A program made the position numbers and the translations under genes. 64,000 bases of DNA from Coprobacter sp. (lineage in GTDB: Bacteria > Bacteroidota > Bacteroidia > Bacteroidales > UBA11471). Of this stretch, positions 63,845 to 64,000 are shown in pieces; within the stretch, counting starts at the first letter, position 1, and every line of letters starts with the position of its first letter. The stretch covers positions 1-64,000 of the forward strand of contig JAFTRN010000057.1 in assembly GCA_017462265.1 (NCBI GenBank). Reading direction: 5' to 3'. Below the pieces are notes generated by a model. The model did not search any database, was not told the DNA's origin, and saw nothing but the letters and a program-made list of their open reading frames with translations.

Positions 63845-64000
63845 ATGATCAAAACTATAATATTCGACTTCGGCGGAGTGGTAGTACCCATCTCGCGCGA
63901 CAAAGCGGTGAAAGCTTTCGAACAAATAGGACTTACCGACGCCGATACCCGGCTCGACAAATACCACCAAACGGGTATATTCCAAGACCTCGAGGAGGGA
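63845..64000 (+). CDS. HAD-superfamily hydrolase, partial at window end
   Basis: Only the first 52 codons are in the window. MIKTIIFDFGGVVVPISRDKAVKAF shows HAD motif I in the form DFGGV, with nucleophile Asp8, followed by a helical cap region (IGLTDADTRLDKYHQTGIF). The pattern fits the HAD-IA/beta-phosphoglucomutase-type or related phosphatases, but the group cannot be settled without the rest. It has its own promoter just after the degenerate mobile repeat. Confidence 0.85.
   Translation, partial: MIKTIIFDFGGVVVPISRDKAVKAFEQIGLTDADTRLDKYHQTGIFQDLEEG

Overview
The window reads as a chromosomal segment of a gut-type Bacteroidales bacterium (Bacteroidota). The evidence is the many TAnnTTTG-type -7 promoter boxes with TTTG about 19-20 bases upstream, weak ribosome-binding sites, N-terminal signals of Bacteroidota type, an OMP_b-brl-type TonB-plug barrel protein, SxxK/GH3 fusions, GH43 and GH57 enzymes, and C-terminal tails resembling type IX sorting domains. 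A Barnesiella/Coprobacter-like genus is a guess from overall gene style only. Most of the window is G+C-balanced housekeeping sequence. It is interrupted by visibly A+T-rich islands at about 1.44-3.5 kb, 12.35-15.45 kb, 42.8-44.6 kb, 49.15-50.25 kb and 62.4-63.5 kb, and these hold the accessory genes.

Layout. 0-1.4 kb: repeats, a structured leader and UDP-glucuronate decarboxylase (uxs). 1.4-3.85 kb: an A+T-rich accessory unit on the minus strand. It has a canonical promoter, a long structured leader RNA, the N-terminal stub of a BIG2-type lipoprotein, an HNH-nuclease gene broken by one in-frame stop, a coiled-coil protein and a DUF4407-like membrane protein. 3.9-6.2 kb: divergent glycosyltransferase and acyltransferase. 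6.2-12.3 kb: efp/rpmH, xseAB, gltX, waaA and a HAD phosphatase. 12.35-15.3 kb: an AAA+/DUF4143 ATPase with operator-like repeats, a barrel protein and a lipoprotein. 15.6-20.3 kb: pta-ackA, then an S41-protease/esterase pair. 20.3-21.0 kb: a nested non-autonomous transposable element. 21.2-24.0 kb: lipoprotein, GH43 enzyme and three tRNA-Val genes. 24.0-30.5 kb: purB, XRE-cupin regulator, acyl-CoA synthetase, proB, nfeD and an SPFH protein. 30.6-35.3 kb: a glycogen/alpha-glucan operon (debranching enzyme, GT4, GH57-like). 35.5-42.8 kb: marC, crp-type regulator, aspartate aminotransferase, apbE and a large TonB-plug barrel protein. 43.0-44.5 kb: a second DUF4143 ATPase with a 33-bp tandem repeat at its promoter. 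44.7-49.1 kb: ABC exporter, small genes, tRNA-Leu and manC. 49.2-53.3 kb: YhcG-type nuclease and a NagZ-AmiE-like fusion. 53.5-64 kb: rplS, a 1420-residue secreted protein, ogt, three secreted or surface proteins, a second copy of the transposable repeat and the start of a HAD hydrolase.

How genes work together. Envelope and sugar-nucleotide genes (uxs, GT2, acyltransferase, waaA, manC, MsbA-like exporter) are scattered through the window. pta-ackA is an acetate/ATP module. The debranching-GT4-GH57 operon handles storage glucan, although its GH57 member seems to lack the catalytic acid. The GH3-SxxK fusion would combine two steps of muropeptide recycling. The best candidates for something undescribed are the leader RNA with its broken accessory unit, the repeat-controlled promoters of the two DUF4143 ATPases, the giant secreted protein at 54-58 kb, and the nested mobile repeat at 20.4-21.0 kb.
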